Below, in pieces: positions 1 through 7,867 of a DNA stretch of 19,800 bases (the stretch's first letter is position 1; every line of letters starts with the position of its first letter). Both the position numbers and the translations under genes were made by a program. Under the pieces are notes generated by a model, which did not search any database, had not been told where the DNA came from, and saw only the letters and a program-made list of their open reading frames with translations. Source of the stretch: Collinsella sp. (GTDB lineage: Bacteria; Actinomycetota; Coriobacteriia; Coriobacteriales; Coriobacteriaceae); the NCBI GenBank assembly GCA_014871605.1, contig WGSQ01000014.1:1-19800 (forward strand), in the 5' to 3' direction.

Positions 1-468
1 GGCCAGGGCTATTTGGGCCTGGGTCGCTCTGCCGCGGGCATGCTCGATGCCGAGGATTTCGATCGTCTTGCAGGTTTGTTCCCCGGCGTGTCTTCTCGAG
101 GCGATTCGTACCGCGTGCGTCTGGTGCAACGTGACGATGACGCGACGGCGTTCGAGGCCGAATATCTCTCGCAGCGCGAGGCCGCGGCCGAAGACCTGAT
201 GCTTGCTTGTCGCATGACGCGCGGTGTCGCGTCCGACCTTTTGGTTCGCGCGGCTCGTGCCGTCCCGGCCGATGAGCTGACAGCTGCCTGCGATCGCGCG
301 CTCGAATTGGGTCTTGCCACCTGGGTGCCCGAGACGCTCGGAGTCCATGAGGGACCCTTCACTTCGGCAGATGTCATCGCGGGCCATGTTCGAGCTCGTT
401 TAGCGCCGACACACCTGGGCTGGCTCGATGGAAATGTTCTGTTCGAGCTGTTTTGGGATCTAGCTTAG
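1..468 (+). CDS. hemW: HemW-like radical SAM protein, C-terminal part (5' truncated)
   Basis: The frame is open from the first base, so the gene begins upstream and only the last 155 codons are present. Near the window edge the peptide reads GYLGLGRSAAGML, which resembles the glycine-rich YLGLGxGA segment of HemN/HemW proteins. It is followed by a HemN C-terminal type domain (EDLMLACRMTRGV) and a final GWLDGNVLFELFW segment, matching the usual winged-helix end of HemW. HemW is a heme-binding radical SAM protein thought to act as a heme chaperone; it was long annotated as oxygen-independent coproporphyrinogen III oxidase. The radical SAM Cys motif lies outside the window, so its catalytic class cannot be checked. 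The neighbour downstream is a J-domain gene after 58 nt; hemW next to heat-shock genes is common in Gram-positive bacteria, but hrcA and grpE are not between them here. HemN proper is a less likely alternative. Confidence 0.75.
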   Translation, partial: GQGYLGLGRSAAGMLDAEDFDRLAGLFPGVSSRGDSYRVRLVQRDDDATAFEAEYLSQREAAAEDLMLACRMTRGVASDLLVRAARAVPADELTAACDRALELGLATWVPETLGVHEGPFTSADVIAGHVRARLAPTHLGWLDGNVLFELFWDLA

Positions 469-478
469 GTCGCTCGGG

Positions 479-498
479 TAGAATTACCGAAATATATA
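479..498 (+). promoter_or_regulatory. Possible promoter -10 region before the first J-domain gene
   Basis: This is the most AT-rich patch in the hemW-dnaJ-like gap. It contains TAGAAT (479-484) and TATATA (493-498), either of which could be a -10 box, but no convincing -35 box lies at 16-18 bp from either. No CIRCE (TTAGCACTC inverted repeat) or HspR-type HAIR site was seen, so control by HrcA or HspR is not supported here. Confidence 0.25.
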
Positions 499-526
499 CG
501 CTGCTGTGAGCAGGAGGTTGCCGCGC

Positions 527-1630
527 ATGGCGACGATGAACGAAAAAGATTACTACGAGATTCTGGGTGTCTCCAAGGACGCCACCTCACGTGATATTCA
601 AAAGGCCTTTCAGCAAAAGGCCCGCAAGCTCCATCCGGACGTCAACAAAGAGCCGGATGCCGAGGAAAAGTTTAAAGAGGTTTCCGAGGCCTACGCCGTG
701 CTTTCGGACGAGCAGAAGCGTTCGCGCTACGACGCCATGCGTTCGGGCAACCCCTTCGCCGGCGCTCCTACGGCTTCGCCCTATGGCGGCGGCTACGCCG
801 GCAGCGCGGGCTATGGCAATCCCTTTGAGGGCGGTTTTCCCTTTGGTGGCGCCTGGGGCCAGCCGCGTCGCGGGCAGGCTGCCTACAATCCCGAGAACGG
901 CGCCAACGTGGTCGTCGATATCAAACTCGACGCCAAGGAGGCCAAGGGCGGTGCCCGCAAGACCGTCCGCTACACGCGCTTCGATACCTGTAACAACTGC
1001 GGCGGTTCGGGCTCCGTTTCGTCTGAGCATGCCCATACCTGCCCGAGCTGCGGTGGCCGCGGCCACATCGACGTCGACCTGTCCTTCCTGTTTGGTGCGG
1101 GCACGTTCCAGTCGGTCTGCCCCGAGTGCGGCGGTTCCGGTAAGGTCGTGGCCGACCCCTGCCCTGATTGCGGCGGCAGCGGTCGTACTCGCGTAACCTC
1201 CGAGCAGACGATTGAGTTTCCTGCCGGCACGCACGATGGCGACGAGGTCCGCATTGGCGGCATGGGTCACGCCGGCACCAACGGCGCCTCTGGCGGTGAT
1301 CTGGTCGGTCGCGCCCATGTTGAGGCCGAGCGCCTGGAAGGCAAGGCCCGTACCGGTTTTTACCTGATGGGCATCGTGGCGCCGTTTTTGGTGCTATCGG
1401 CCATCTCGGGCGTGTTCTCGGCCTTTGCCGTGATGTGCTTTATTCCGTTTGCCATGGGCCTGTTCATGGTGCTCTCGGACGGCGTGCTGCACCGCAGCCT
1501 GCTGTGGTGGAAGCGCGGCGCGATGCAGTTTGCCAACGGTTTTGCCAACGGATTTATGTTTGCGCTCGTGTCGGTTTGGTTTGCGAGCTGCTCGCAACGT
1601 GCCATGCTTTCACCCTACGCAATGCAATAA
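527..1630 (+). CDS. Membrane-anchored DnaJ-like protein (J domain, zinc finger, C-terminal TM segments)
   Basis: A J-domain co-chaperone variant of 367 aa. ATG 527 was chosen because AGGAGG (512-517) sits 9 nt upstream; GTG 506 lies before that site and ATG 536 is a second option. In order: J domain (about 6-70, HPD at 36-38), a Gly/Phe/Tyr-rich linker (73-125), the CTD-I sheet with an inserted zinc finger of four CxxCxGxG motifs (155-219), and the end of CTD-I (IEFPAGTHDGDEVRI to GGDLVGRAHV, about 229-265). Canonical DnaJ would continue into CTD-II and a dimerisation helix. Instead there is a hydrophobic region (about 278-321, then 335-354) with two or three predicted membrane helices, ending near CSQRAMLSPYAMQ. 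The frame is intact, so this is a real architecture rather than a frameshift. It presumably recruits DnaK (HPD motif) to the membrane; substrates are unknown. A canonical DnaJ paralogue follows 81 nt downstream. Confidence 0.88.
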   Translation: MATMNEKDYYEILGVSKDATSRDIQKAFQQKARKLHPDVNKEPDAEEKFKEVSEAYAVLSDEQKRSRYDAMRSGNPFAGAPTASPYGGGYAGSAGYGNPFEGGFPFGGAWGQPRRGQAAYNPENGANVVVDIKLDAKEAKGGARKTVRYTRFDTCNNCGGSGSVSSEHAHTCPSCGGRGHIDVDLSFLFGAGTFQSVCPECGGSGKVVADPCPDCGGSGRTRVTSEQTIEFPAGTHDGDEVRIGGMGHAGTNGASGGDLVGRAHVEAERLEGKARTGFYLMGIVAPFLVLSAISGVFSAFAVMCFIPFAMGLFMVLSDGVLHRSLLWWKRGAMQFANGFANGFMFALVSVWFASCSQRAMLSPYAMQ

Positions 1631-1661
1631 CATCAAACCCTCTGTTTGCGGCCGGCCCAGC

Positions 1662-1690
1662 TTGGGTATAGGACGCACTGTGACAATAAT
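1662..1690 (+). promoter_or_regulatory. dnaJ: Candidate sigma-A-type promoter before dnaJ
   Basis: TTGGGT (1662-1667) and AATAAT (1685-1690) are separated by 17 bp, in the 81-nt gap between the two J-domain genes. An overlapping alternative uses TATAGG (1667-1672) as -10. The predicted transcript start would be only a few bases before the AAGGA ribosome site. Assigned by eye only. Confidence 0.3.
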
Positions 1691-1711
1691 GAAAGTCGGA
1701 AGGATTCGGTC

Positions 1712-2860
1712 GTGTCGGAAAATAGGGATTACTACGAGGTGCTTGGCGTCGACAAGGATGCCGACGCGCGGACGATTAAGCGCGCGTTTCTAAAGAAGGC
1801 CCGTACCGTACACCCGGACGTTTCGGACGACCCCGAGGCCGAGGCCAAGTTCAAAGAGCTCAACGAGGCATATTCCGTTCTTTCCGATGAGCAGAAGCGT
1901 GCTAACTACGACCGTTACGGCATTGCCGACGGCCCTGGTGGTTCGGGCTACGTCGACATTAACGATATCTTTGGCGGCATGGGCATGGACGACCTCTTCT
2001 CGTCGTTCTTTGGCGGCGGTGCCGGCGGTGGCGCCCGAAATCGCCGTGAGCGTCGTCGCGGCCGCGACATGGCCATCTCGCTTTCGGTGACGCTCGAGGA
2101 GGCGGCACTCGGGTGCAAAAAGACGATCAGCTATGACCGCCTTGCTCCCTGTGAGGATTGCAATGGCACCGGTAGGGCCGAGGGCGCGCAGGAAAAGCAG
2201 TGCAGCCGCTGCCACGGCACGGGCTATGTCACGACGGTCCAGCGTTCGTTCCTGGGCCAGGTTCAGTCCTCTTCGCCTTGTCCCGACTGCCACGGCGAGG
2301 GCACGGTCATCGATCATCCCTGCGAGACCTGCGACGGTCAGGGCCGCACGCCTTCGCATGAAAAGATCGACATCGATATCCCCGCCGGCGTTTCGACCGG
2401 TCGCCAGCTGCGCGTGAGCGGCTTTGGCGAGGCTGGCCTTCGCGGCGAGCCCTCGGGCGACCTGATCGTCAACGTGCGCGTCGCCGACCACGAGCGTTTT
2501 AAGCGCAACGGTGACGACCTGTACCTCGTGAGCGATATTTCGATTGCGCAGGCAGCGCTCGGCTGCGAGATCGAGGTCGAGGGCATTATGCCCGATGAGG
2601 TCGTCAAGGTGACGGTCCCTGCTGGTACACAGTACGGCGACACCGTGAGCGTCAATAATTACGGCATGCCGCGCATTGGCGGTGGCGGTTCGCGTGGTCG
2701 CCTGATCGTGCAACTGCGCGTGGTCGTTCCCACCAATCTTTCCAATAAGCAACACGAGCTGCTCCGTGCTTTTGCCGATGAGATGGGCGATGACGTCGCT
2801 TCCGGTAAGAAGTCGGTGACCGACCGTATCAAGAGTGCCCTCGACGATATCCTCGATTAA
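1712..2860 (+). CDS. dnaJ: Chaperone protein DnaJ
   Basis: Canonical type I Hsp40 of 382 aa, within the usual DnaJ length. It stimulates DnaK ATPase and delivers unfolded clients in the cytoplasm. The J domain occupies about 5-68 with HPD at 34-36. A Gly/Phe-rich stretch follows (74-107), then an Arg-rich patch (109-118) and CTD-I with a zinc finger of four CxxCxGxG motifs starting at C147/C150. CTD-II follows (HERFKRNGDDLYLV onward) with a normal C-terminus ending DDILD. GTG 1712 was chosen: AAGGA (1700-1704) lies 7 nt upstream and the protein then starts VSENRDYYEVLG, as expected of the family. The in-frame ATG 22 codons earlier would add an unrelated leader. It is paired with the membrane variant upstream, so the cell has a soluble and an apparently membrane-bound J protein side by side. 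mtaB follows after 9 nt, probably on the same transcript. Confidence 0.95.
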   Translation: MSENRDYYEVLGVDKDADARTIKRAFLKKARTVHPDVSDDPEAEAKFKELNEAYSVLSDEQKRANYDRYGIADGPGGSGYVDINDIFGGMGMDDLFSSFFGGGAGGGARNRRERRRGRDMAISLSVTLEEAALGCKKTISYDRLAPCEDCNGTGRAEGAQEKQCSRCHGTGYVTTVQRSFLGQVQSSSPCPDCHGEGTVIDHPCETCDGQGRTPSHEKIDIDIPAGVSTGRQLRVSGFGEAGLRGEPSGDLIVNVRVADHERFKRNGDDLYLVSDISIAQAALGCEIEVEGIMPDEVVKVTVPAGTQYGDTVSVNNYGMPRIGGGGSRGRLIVQLRVVVPTNLSNKQHELLRAFADEMGDDVASGKKSVTDRIKSALDDILD

Positions 2861-2869
2861 GGAGCCCGC

Positions 2870-4162
2870 GTGCTCGCACCCCATATTTCCGTCGTCAACC
2901 TCGGCTGCCGCGTCAACCGGGTTGAGTCTGACCGTATCACTGCCGATCTTATGCGCCTGGGCTTTGCTATTGTGGATCCCCAGGATGCCGATCTGATCGT
3001 CATTAACACCTGTGCCGTTACGGGCGAGGCCGAGGCCAAGACCCGTAAGGCCGTCCGTCATGCGCTGGCCCATCCTAACGACCCTTACGTGGTCGTAACC
3101 GGCTGCGTCGTCAACCTGCATCCCGAGGAGTTGCTGGAGCTCTCCGATCGCGTGATCGCCGAGCCGTCCAAGATTGACGTCGCCGAGCGCGTCTGCGAGG
3201 TGCTGGGTGTCGAATCCGATAGCGTTCCCGCCTGCAGCGATGGCGAGGTGGTCGATGCGCTCGGTCGCTCTCGCCTGGGCGTGAAGATTCAGGACGGCTG
3301 CAACCATCGCTGCACCTATTGCATTGTGTGGAAGGCACGCGGCCCCGAGCGCTCCGTGCCCGTCGAGTCCGTGCTCGAGCAAGTTCGCGAGGCCCAGGAG
3401 GCCGGCGTGCCCGAGGTGGTGCTGACCGGTGTGAACCTGGGTGCCTACGATGGCAAGAGCGCGACCGACGAGCACGTCGAAATCGATGAGCTGCTCGAGG
3501 CCATCATGGAGCGCACGTCTATTCCGCATGTGCGCATTTCCTCGGTCGAGCCCATGGATATCTCTGAGCGCCTGCTTAAGGTTATGGCGCGCTATCCGCA
3601 GCGTATTGCGCCGTTTTTGCACCTGCCCGTGCAGTCTGGTTGCACGGCGACCCTGCATCGCATGGGTCGACCCTATAGCGCCGAGGCCTTTGAGGACACG
3701 GTGCGTATGATTCGTGCCAACCTTCCACAGGCGTCGCTTTCATGCGACGTTATCGTTGGTTTTCCCGGCGAGACGGACGAGGAGTTCGAGGAGTCGCTGG
3801 CGCTGTGCCGTCGCGTGGGCTTCTCGCGCATGCACGTGTTCCGCTACAGCAAGCGCCCCGGCACCCTTGCCGCCGACATGCCCGACCAGGTGGCCCCTGA
3901 GGTCATGGCCGAGCGTAGCCGTCGTATGCGTGCCGCAGCACAGGAGCTCGCTATTGCCGACGCCCGTCGTCGCGTGGGCACCGTTGAGCGCGCTGTGCTC
4001 GAATATGGTGACAACCTGACGCTCGGCTCGTTCCATCATGCCCGTCTTGATGATACCTGTGGACTCACAGCCCCGTGCCTGCTCGATGTTGCTATCATCG
4101 GAGTCGATGATTCCGGCTTGGTCCATGCACGCAGGGAGGTTCATGGAAGCCTCGAAGATTAG
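2870..4162 (+). CDS. mtaB: tRNA N6-threonylcarbamoyladenosine(37)-C2 methylthiotransferase MtaB
   Basis: Radical SAM methylthiotransferase of 430 aa that converts t6A37 to ms2t6A37 in tRNAs reading ANN codons. The N-terminal UPF0004 domain supplies three cluster cysteines, C13 (NLGCRVN), C48 (NTCAVTGEAEAKTR) and C79 (VTGCVV). The radical SAM motif is C144-x3-C148-x2-C151 (DGCNHRCTYC), followed by the TIM-barrel part. The start LGCRVN and NTCAVT with TRKAVR favour MtaB over MiaB (which usually has GCQMN) and over RimO, a clear paralogue at 17830. A C-terminal TRAM-like region is plausible at about 370-430 but weakly recognisable. The start is GTG with AAGGAG (2859-2864) 5 nt upstream. The 3' end overlaps phoH by 20 nt, indicating translational coupling. 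Confidence 0.9.
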   Translation: MLAPHISVVNLGCRVNRVESDRITADLMRLGFAIVDPQDADLIVINTCAVTGEAEAKTRKAVRHALAHPNDPYVVVTGCVVNLHPEELLELSDRVIAEPSKIDVAERVCEVLGVESDSVPACSDGEVVDALGRSRLGVKIQDGCNHRCTYCIVWKARGPERSVPVESVLEQVREAQEAGVPEVVLTGVNLGAYDGKSATDEHVEIDELLEAIMERTSIPHVRISSVEPMDISERLLKVMARYPQRIAPFLHLPVQSGCTATLHRMGRPYSAEAFEDTVRMIRANLPQASLSCDVIVGFPGETDEEFEESLALCRRVGFSRMHVFRYSKRPGTLAADMPDQVAPEVMAERSRRMRAAAQELAIADARRRVGTVERAVLEYGDNLTLGSFHHARLDDTCGLTAPCLLDVAIIGVDDSGLVHARREVHGSLED

Positions 4163-5129
4163 ACTTACCGTTCCCGAGGGGATTGACCCCTCGCGCGTTT
4201 TGGGTGCCGGCGACGGTGTCCTTCGCGCGCTTGAGAACTTAGTGCACGCCCATGTGGTTGCTCGCGGCGACAGTATTGGCGTGAGCGGCGATCCGGACGA
4301 GGTCGAGCTGGTGGCGCGTTTTTTCGAACATGCCTTTCGCGAGACGGCTGCCGGCCGCACGCTTTCTGCCGACGATGTCTCGCGCTGTCTGGCCGTCCTG
4401 CGCGACGGCGAGCATGATGCCTCGTCGCTGCGCGATGACGTGCTGCTTTCGTATCGCGGCCGTGTCATTCGTCCCAAGACGCTCGGGCAAAAGCGCTATG
4501 TGGATGCCATCCGCTCTCATACCATCACGTTTGGCCTGGGTCCCGCCGGCACCGGTAAGACCTATCTGGCCATGGCGCTCGCCGTTGCTGCACTCAAGCG
4601 CCACGAGGTGGGTCGCCTGGTCCTGACGCGCCCCGTTGTCGAGGCGGGGGAGAACCTGGGCTTCTTGCCCGGCACCCTGGAGGAAAAGATCGATCCCTAC
4701 ATGCGTCCGCTCTACGATGCCCTTTTTGACATGATGGATCTCGAGCGCACCGATGAGCTTATGGAGCGTGGCGTGATCGAGATCGCCCCGCTCGCCTATA
4801 TGCGCGGTCGAACGCTGAGCGATGCCTTCGTGGTGCTCGACGAGGCGCAAAACACGACGCCCGAGCAGATGAAGATGTTCCTGACGCGTCTGGGCTTTAA
4901 TTCCAAATTCGTGATCACCGGCGACCTGAGCCAACGCGACCTGGTGGGTCGTCGCGGCGGCCTGGCCGATGTCGAGAGAATTTTGGGCCGCGTCGACGAT
5001 GTGGCGTTTTCGCACCTAGAGCGCGCCGATGTGGTGCGCCATGCCCTGGTGGGCCGTATCGTTGAGGCCTATGATGCATACGACGATGCGCGCGAGCAGC
5101 GTGCGCGCGACCGAAAGGAGTCCCGTTGA
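4143..5129 (+). CDS. phoH: PhoH family ATPase (YbeZ-like)
   Basis: Cytoplasmic P-loop ATPase of 328 aa, the usual length of PhoH/YbeZ. An N-terminal region (about 1-90) precedes the ATPase domain. Walker A is GPAGTGKT (133-140), the TRPVVEAGENLGFLPG signature follows at 162-177, and Walker B with the family DEAQN motif is at 229-237 (FVVLDEAQN). TGDLSQRDL further on is also typical. The family is associated with RNA metabolism and 16S rRNA maturation, partly because it sits beside ybeY as it does here; a direct activity in this organism is inferred. ATG 4143 is chosen over the longer open frame because it has AGGGAGG (4133-4139) just upstream and gives the family N-terminus. It overlaps the end of mtaB by 20 nt, and its stop overlaps the ybeY start. 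Confidence 0.92.
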   Translation: MEASKIRLTVPEGIDPSRVLGAGDGVLRALENLVHAHVVARGDSIGVSGDPDEVELVARFFEHAFRETAAGRTLSADDVSRCLAVLRDGEHDASSLRDDVLLSYRGRVIRPKTLGQKRYVDAIRSHTITFGLGPAGTGKTYLAMALAVAALKRHEVGRLVLTRPVVEAGENLGFLPGTLEEKIDPYMRPLYDALFDMMDLERTDELMERGVIEIAPLAYMRGRTLSDAFVVLDEAQNTTPEQMKMFLTRLGFNSKFVITGDLSQRDLVGRRGGLADVERILGRVDDVAFSHLERADVVRHALVGRIVEAYDAYDDAREQRARDRKESR

Positions 5130-5635
5130 GTGTATTGATCAGCAACGATGCCGAGCTCGATACGCTGCTCGAAGCCCCCGAGGTAGAGCACATCTGCGAG
5201 GTTGTGCTTTCTGCCGAGGGCGTTGAGCGTGAGGTTGAGATCTCCCTTTCGTATGTCGATGAGGACGAGATGCATGATCTCAACCACGAATGGCGCGGTA
5301 TCGATCGCACGACCGACGTGCTCTCGTTTGAGTGCGACTCGGCTTTTGACGATGACATTCCCGCCGATGAGACGCTCGAGCTCGGCGATATTATCCTGGC
5401 CCCGCAGGTCATTGCCCGCCAAGCCCCCGGTTTTGGCAACAGCCCCGCCGACGAGTGCCGCCTGATGCTCGTGCACGGCATGCTTCACCTGCTTGGCTAC
5501 GATCATATTGAGGACGACGAGGCCGAGGTCATGGAGGCGCGTGAGGACGCTATCCTGCGCGATCTGGCGCTCGAGCGCGGTGAGGATCCCAAGCTCGTTC
5601 ACGTCGGTCCCATCACCAACCATGCCCACGACTAG
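5126..5635 (+). CDS. ybeY: Endoribonuclease / rRNA maturation factor YbeY
   Basis: Zinc metalloprotein of 169 aa involved in 16S rRNA 3'-end maturation and 70S quality control. The family signature HGMLHLLGYDH is intact, with zinc-binding histidines H117, H121 and H127; upstream DRTTDVLSFEC matches the family R-x-T-DVLSF motif, and LGDIILAP is also conserved. The start is a rare TTG at 5126, overlapping the phoH stop (TTGA), with AAGGAG (5115-5120) 5 nt upstream. The nearby GTG is out of frame, so TTG is the best choice. It sits in the widely conserved order phoH-ybeY-dgkA-era. The 169-aa length is within the family range. Confidence 0.95.
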   Translation: MSVLISNDAELDTLLEAPEVEHICEVVLSAEGVEREVEISLSYVDEDEMHDLNHEWRGIDRTTDVLSFECDSAFDDDIPADETLELGDIILAPQVIARQAPGFGNSPADECRLMLVHGMLHLLGYDHIEDDEAEVMEAREDAILRDLALERGEDPKLVHVGPITNHAHD

Positions 5636-5644
5636 GAGCCGTCT

Positions 5645-6022
5645 ATGATTCCCGGATCGAACAAGGACCATCCGTCCTTTTTAAAGTCGTTCTCCTATGC
5701 CATGGAGGGCTTCGTTACCGCCGTTAAGACCGAGCGCAACATTAAGGTCATGCTCGTGGCCGGTGTGTGCACTGTCATTGCCGGCTGCATCGTGGGGCTC
5801 GACATTGCCGAGTGGGGTACGGTCATCATCTGCTGCGGCCTAGTGATTCACGGCGAGCTGTGCAACACCGCCATGGAGGCGATCGTCGACCTGGCAACCC
5901 AGGAGCTCCATCCGTTGGCCAAGCGTGCGAAGGATATCGCCGCCGCTTCTGTCTACGTTCTTTCCATTACCGCCGCGATCGTGGGTCTTTTGGTATTTGC
6001 CCACGCGCTCGGCTTTATTTAG
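5645..6022 (+). CDS. dgkA: DgkA-type diacylglycerol/undecaprenol kinase
   Basis: Small integral membrane kinase of 125 aa with three likely membrane helices (about 34-51, 57-75 and 100-121) and a cytoplasmic N-terminus. The active-site signature is clear: E71-x2-N74-T-x2-E78-x3-D82, then HPLAKRAKDIAAASV. In Gram-positive bacteria this family usually phosphorylates undecaprenol, recycling the lipid carrier for wall synthesis, rather than diacylglycerol as in E. coli; which applies here cannot be read from the sequence. ATG 5645 has AGGAG (5634-5638) 6 nt upstream. It lies 9 nt after ybeY and 12 nt before era, so it is surely cotranscribed. Confidence 0.88.
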   Translation: MIPGSNKDHPSFLKSFSYAMEGFVTAVKTERNIKVMLVAGVCTVIAGCIVGLDIAEWGTVIICCGLVIHGELCNTAMEAIVDLATQELHPLAKRAKDIAAASVYVLSITAAIVGLLVFAHALGFI

Positions 6023-6034
6023 AAAGGGATTCCC

Positions 6035-7102
6035 ATGTCCGACAATATGCAGCCTGCCGATGAGATTCTGGACGACGAGTCCCTGGACGCGGTGGATGGC
6101 GAGGAATTTGAGGAAGTCGAGGAGTTCGACCCGTTTGAGGGCATGAGCGATGAGGAGCTCGACGCCCTGTGCGACGAGGACGAAAGTCTCGCGGGCTTTG
6201 GTGACGTGGAACCCGGCTTCCGCAGCGGCTTTGTTGCCCTGGTCGGCCGTCCCAACGCCGGCAAGTCCACACTGCTCAACGCCTGCTACGGCAAGAAGGT
6301 CGCCATCACCTCTCCGGTGGCCCAGACCACGCGCCGCCGTATGCGTGCCGTGGTCAATCGCCCCGGCTACCAGCTGGTCTTCGTCGATACCCCGGGTATT
6401 CACAAGCCCAAGGACGGCCTGGGCTCCGAGCTCAACAAGAGCGCACTGTTCGAGTTGAACGATGTCGACGTCGTCGCGTTTTTGATCGATGCCACCAAGC
6501 CCATCGGCAGGGGAGACGCCTGGGTCGCCGAGCGTGTTAAGAGCGCCCGCTGCAAAAAGGTCCTGGTGCTCACCAAGGCCGACGAGGCCGACCCTGCCCA
6601 GGTTATGGAGCAGCTCAAGGCTGCTCACGAGCTCATGGAATATGACGACGAGATCGTGACGTCGTCGGTCAAGAACTTTAACGTCGATGCGTTTATCGAG
6701 ACCGTCGCACACTTTTTGCCCGAGGGCCCGCGCTGGTTCCCCGCGGACATGGGCACCGACGCGTCTGACGAGACGCTCGTTGCCGAGTTTGTGCGCGAGA
6801 AGGTCCTGCGACGCACCCGCGACGAGATCCCGCACTCCGTGGGCGTTATCTGCGACTCGCTCGAGCAGACCAAGAAGGTCCTGCGCGTACACGCCACGAT
6901 TTACGTGGAGCGCGAGGGCCAGAAGGGCATCATCATCGGCAAGGGTGGCGAGATGATCAAGCATATCGGCATCGATGCGCGTCGTGACCTTGAGCGTATC
7001 TTTGGCACCCAGGTCTTTTTGGAGCTGGATGTGAAGGTCAAGGCCGGCTGGCGCGACGACGAGGCGCAGATCCGCCGCTTTGGCTATAACGCCGAAGATT
7101 AG
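6035..7102 (+). CDS. era: GTPase Era with acidic N-terminal extension
   Basis: Ribosome-assembly GTPase of 355 aa that binds the 3' end of 16S rRNA and helps 30S maturation. The GTPase domain has G1 GRPNAGKST (71-79), G2 in the QTTRRR segment, G3 DTPGIHKP, and G4 as TKAD instead of the usual NKxD. The C-terminal KH domain shows GQKGIIIGKGGEMIKHIG, and the end (VKVKAGWRDDEAQIRRFGY) is typical of Era. The odd part is the first 62 residues: they are very rich in Asp and Glu (DDESLDAVDGEEFEEVEEF) and absent from textbook Era proteins of about 300 aa. The start is supported by AAAGGG (6023-6028) 6 nt upstream and by the intact frame. An internal start at M37 would still leave 34 acidic-leaning residues. 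It lies in the ybeY-dgkA-era-recO operon. Confidence 0.95.
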   Translation: MSDNMQPADEILDDESLDAVDGEEFEEVEEFDPFEGMSDEELDALCDEDESLAGFGDVEPGFRSGFVALVGRPNAGKSTLLNACYGKKVAITSPVAQTTRRRMRAVVNRPGYQLVFVDTPGIHKPKDGLGSELNKSALFELNDVDVVAFLIDATKPIGRGDAWVAERVKSARCKKVLVLTKADEADPAQVMEQLKAAHELMEYDDEIVTSSVKNFNVDAFIETVAHFLPEGPRWFPADMGTDASDETLVAEFVREKVLRRTRDEIPHSVGVICDSLEQTKKVLRVHATIYVEREGQKGIIIGKGGEMIKHIGIDARRDLERIFGTQVFLELDVKVKAGWRDDEAQIRRFGYNAED

Positions 7103-7111
7103 TCCGCGTCA

Positions 7112-7861
7112 ATGGCAGGTTCTCGTACATATCGCACGAAGGTGCTCGTCCTCGACAAGACCAAGCTCAAGGAAACCGACCTGATCTTGACGATGCTCGA
7201 CGAGCGGGGGCGGCAGGTGCGTGCCGTGGCAAAGGGAGCGCGTAAGCCCGGCGGTCGCCTGGCGGCGCGCTGCGAGCTGTTCTGTACCGTGGATATGCTG
7301 CTGGCGCATGGGCGCTCGCTCGACGTGGTCTCTCAGGCAGAACTTATGGAGGCACCGCTTGGTGCTGCTCCCGATTACGAGGCGACGTGTGCTGCAAGCG
7401 CGATTGCCGAGGTCGCTCGCGTGTGTTCGTTCGAGGATGCCGAGGACCCCTTTACCTTTGCCATTACGCAGCGGGCGCTCGCGCTTGTTGGCAGTGGACT
7501 CGATTCGGCACATATGGACCTGATCGTGGCGGCGTTTGTCTTTAAGCTGCTATCGCATATTGGCTATCGGCCCGATTTCTCGGCTTGTGTCTCGTGCGGC
7601 GACCCCATGCTCTCGTATTTCTCGGCCCAGGCGGGTGGGCTTCTGTGCGGGTCGTGCGCCTCGAGCGTGCCCGGAGCCGAGTTGGTATCGGTCGGTGAGG
7701 TCGCATGGCTGCGCGCCCTTATGTCCATGACGTTCGATGCCCTTATGGCTGAGCAGATCGATCCGCATACCGCAGCGTTTTTGCTGGGGCTTTCGCATGT
7801 TTGGGCCGCCACGCATACCGATCAGCGGCTCCGTGCGATGGAATTCATGTTGGGTCGGTGA
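7112..7861 (+). CDS. recO: DNA repair protein RecO
   Basis: Recombination mediator of 249 aa that works with RecR and RecF to load RecA on SSB-coated DNA. The N-terminal OB fold begins YRTKVLVLDKTKLKETDLILTM, with the typical KGARKPGGRL segment. The C-terminal half carries an intact zinc finger of four cysteines, C159-x2-C162 and C179-x2-C182. ATG 7112 lies 9 nt after the era stop. No strong Shine-Dalgarno precedes it, so translation probably depends on coupling to era. Era-recO adjacency is common, which supports the call. It is the last gene of this run; a short GC hairpin follows. Confidence 0.9.
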   Translation: MAGSRTYRTKVLVLDKTKLKETDLILTMLDERGRQVRAVAKGARKPGGRLAARCELFCTVDMLLAHGRSLDVVSQAELMEAPLGAAPDYEATCAASAIAEVARVCSFEDAEDPFTFAITQRALALVGSGLDSAHMDLIVAAFVFKLLSHIGYRPDFSACVSCGDPMLSYFSAQAGGLLCGSCASSVPGAELVSVGEVAWLRALMSMTFDALMAEQIDPHTAAFLLGLSHVWAATHTDQRLRAMEFMLGR

Positions 7862-7867
7862 TGATGC

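Noticed and set aside
1340..1630. First J-domain gene as a frameshifted pseudogene
   Set aside because: The frame is open to a normal stop, and the C-terminal region is coherently hydrophobic. The other frames do not encode a CTD-II.
1631..1660. Terminator after the first J-domain gene
   Set aside because: GGCCGGCC is a palindrome, but it is too short for a stable stem with a loop and no T-run follows.
1646..1711. Longer dnaJ start at an upstream ATG
   Set aside because: It would add 22 residues unlike any DnaJ, whereas GTG 1712 has a well-placed AAGGA and gives a standard N-terminus.
1790..3658. 622-codon open frame on the minus strand
   Set aside because: It runs antisense to dnaJ and mtaB, both of which are confidently identified. 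Long antisense frames are expected from GC-rich third codon positions, and its peptide shows no family motif.
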